From Candidatus Poseidoniaceae archaeon (GTDB lineage Archaea > Thermoplasmatota > Poseidoniia > Poseidoniales > Poseidoniaceae): 6,105 nt of DNA. Of this stretch, positions 6,070-6,105 are shown one piece after another (position 1 is the stretch's first letter; every line of letters starts with the position of its first letter). The position numbers and the translations under genes were made by a program. The notes below the pieces were generated by a model that was given only the letters and a program-made list of their open reading frames with translations, had not been told where the DNA came from and ran no database searches. Where the stretch lies: NCBI GenBank assembly GCA_029250345.1, contig JAQXFL010000112.1:1-6105 (forward strand), read 5' to 3'.

Positions 6070-6105
6070 CGGAATCCCTCCTTCGCCGGGCGGAGGTAGG
6101 TCTGC
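6066..6105 (-). CDS. Possible last codons of an upstream gene, partial
   Basis: Reading in from the right edge, one minus-strand frame gives QTYLRPAKEGFR and then TGA at 6066-6068, overlapping the next ATG as ATGA. The same junction style is seen between the HEAT and M61 genes, which favours this frame. A second frame also ends close by (TGA at 6062-6064, product ending RRRRDSDE), and the third stays open into the small acidic gene. Too little is visible to choose firmly or name a product. Confidence 0.3.
   Translation of the reverse strand, partial: QTYLRPAKEGFR
6077..6083 (-). promoter_or_regulatory. Ribosome binding site of the small acidic protein gene
   Basis: AAGGAGG on the minus strand ends seven bases before the ATG at 6069. 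Its quality and spacing support translation from that codon and would lie inside the end of the upstream gene, as is usual for overlapping genes. Confidence 0.6.

Overview
This window is a compact, almost fully coding prokaryotic segment. The intergenic gaps are only 42, 76 and 89 bases, there are no introns, and I see no tRNA, rRNA, CRISPR array or mobile element. Base composition is balanced. The organism cannot be fixed from the sequence alone. Short gaps, ATGA stop/start overlaps, a SerK-like ParB-fold protein of a kind best known from archaea, an M61 peptidase and acidic soluble proteins would suit a marine euryarchaeon such as the Poseidoniales (Marine Group II). The tRNA CCA enzyme, however, is of class II (bacterial/eukaryal) and not the usual archaeal class I. 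A bacterial origin is therefore possible, and the archaeal reading is only a weak preference.

Layout, right to left because most genes lie on the minus strand. At the right edge are probably the last codons of an upstream gene, then a 56-codon gene for a small protein with a six-aspartate run (5899-6069). An 89-base gap follows, then a HEAT-repeat protein (4808-5809), which overlaps by ATGA an M61-family metallopeptidase with a C-terminal PDZ domain (2976-4811). The M61 gene ends tail-to-tail, with a 13-base overlap, against the only clear plus-strand gene: a 143-residue SerK-like ParB/sulfiredoxin-fold protein (2557-2988). A 76-base divergent intergenic region separates this from the CCA tRNA nucleotidyltransferase gene (1113-2480, minus). 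That region holds an 18-base near-perfect palindrome ending two bases before the SerK-like start codon. After a further 42 bases comes a gene for a soluble protein with a pair of EF-hand calcium loops and a long charged helical region (1-1070, minus), cut by the left edge.

Functionally this looks like a housekeeping neighbourhood and not a dedicated system: tRNA 3'-end maturation, possible free-serine phosphorylation, peptide hydrolysis coupled to a HEAT scaffold, and two proteins of unknown role. The least explained items are the EF-hand/coiled-coil protein, the small acidic protein, and the palindrome between the divergent genes. I did not find convincing evidence of a new defence, mobile or biosynthetic system.
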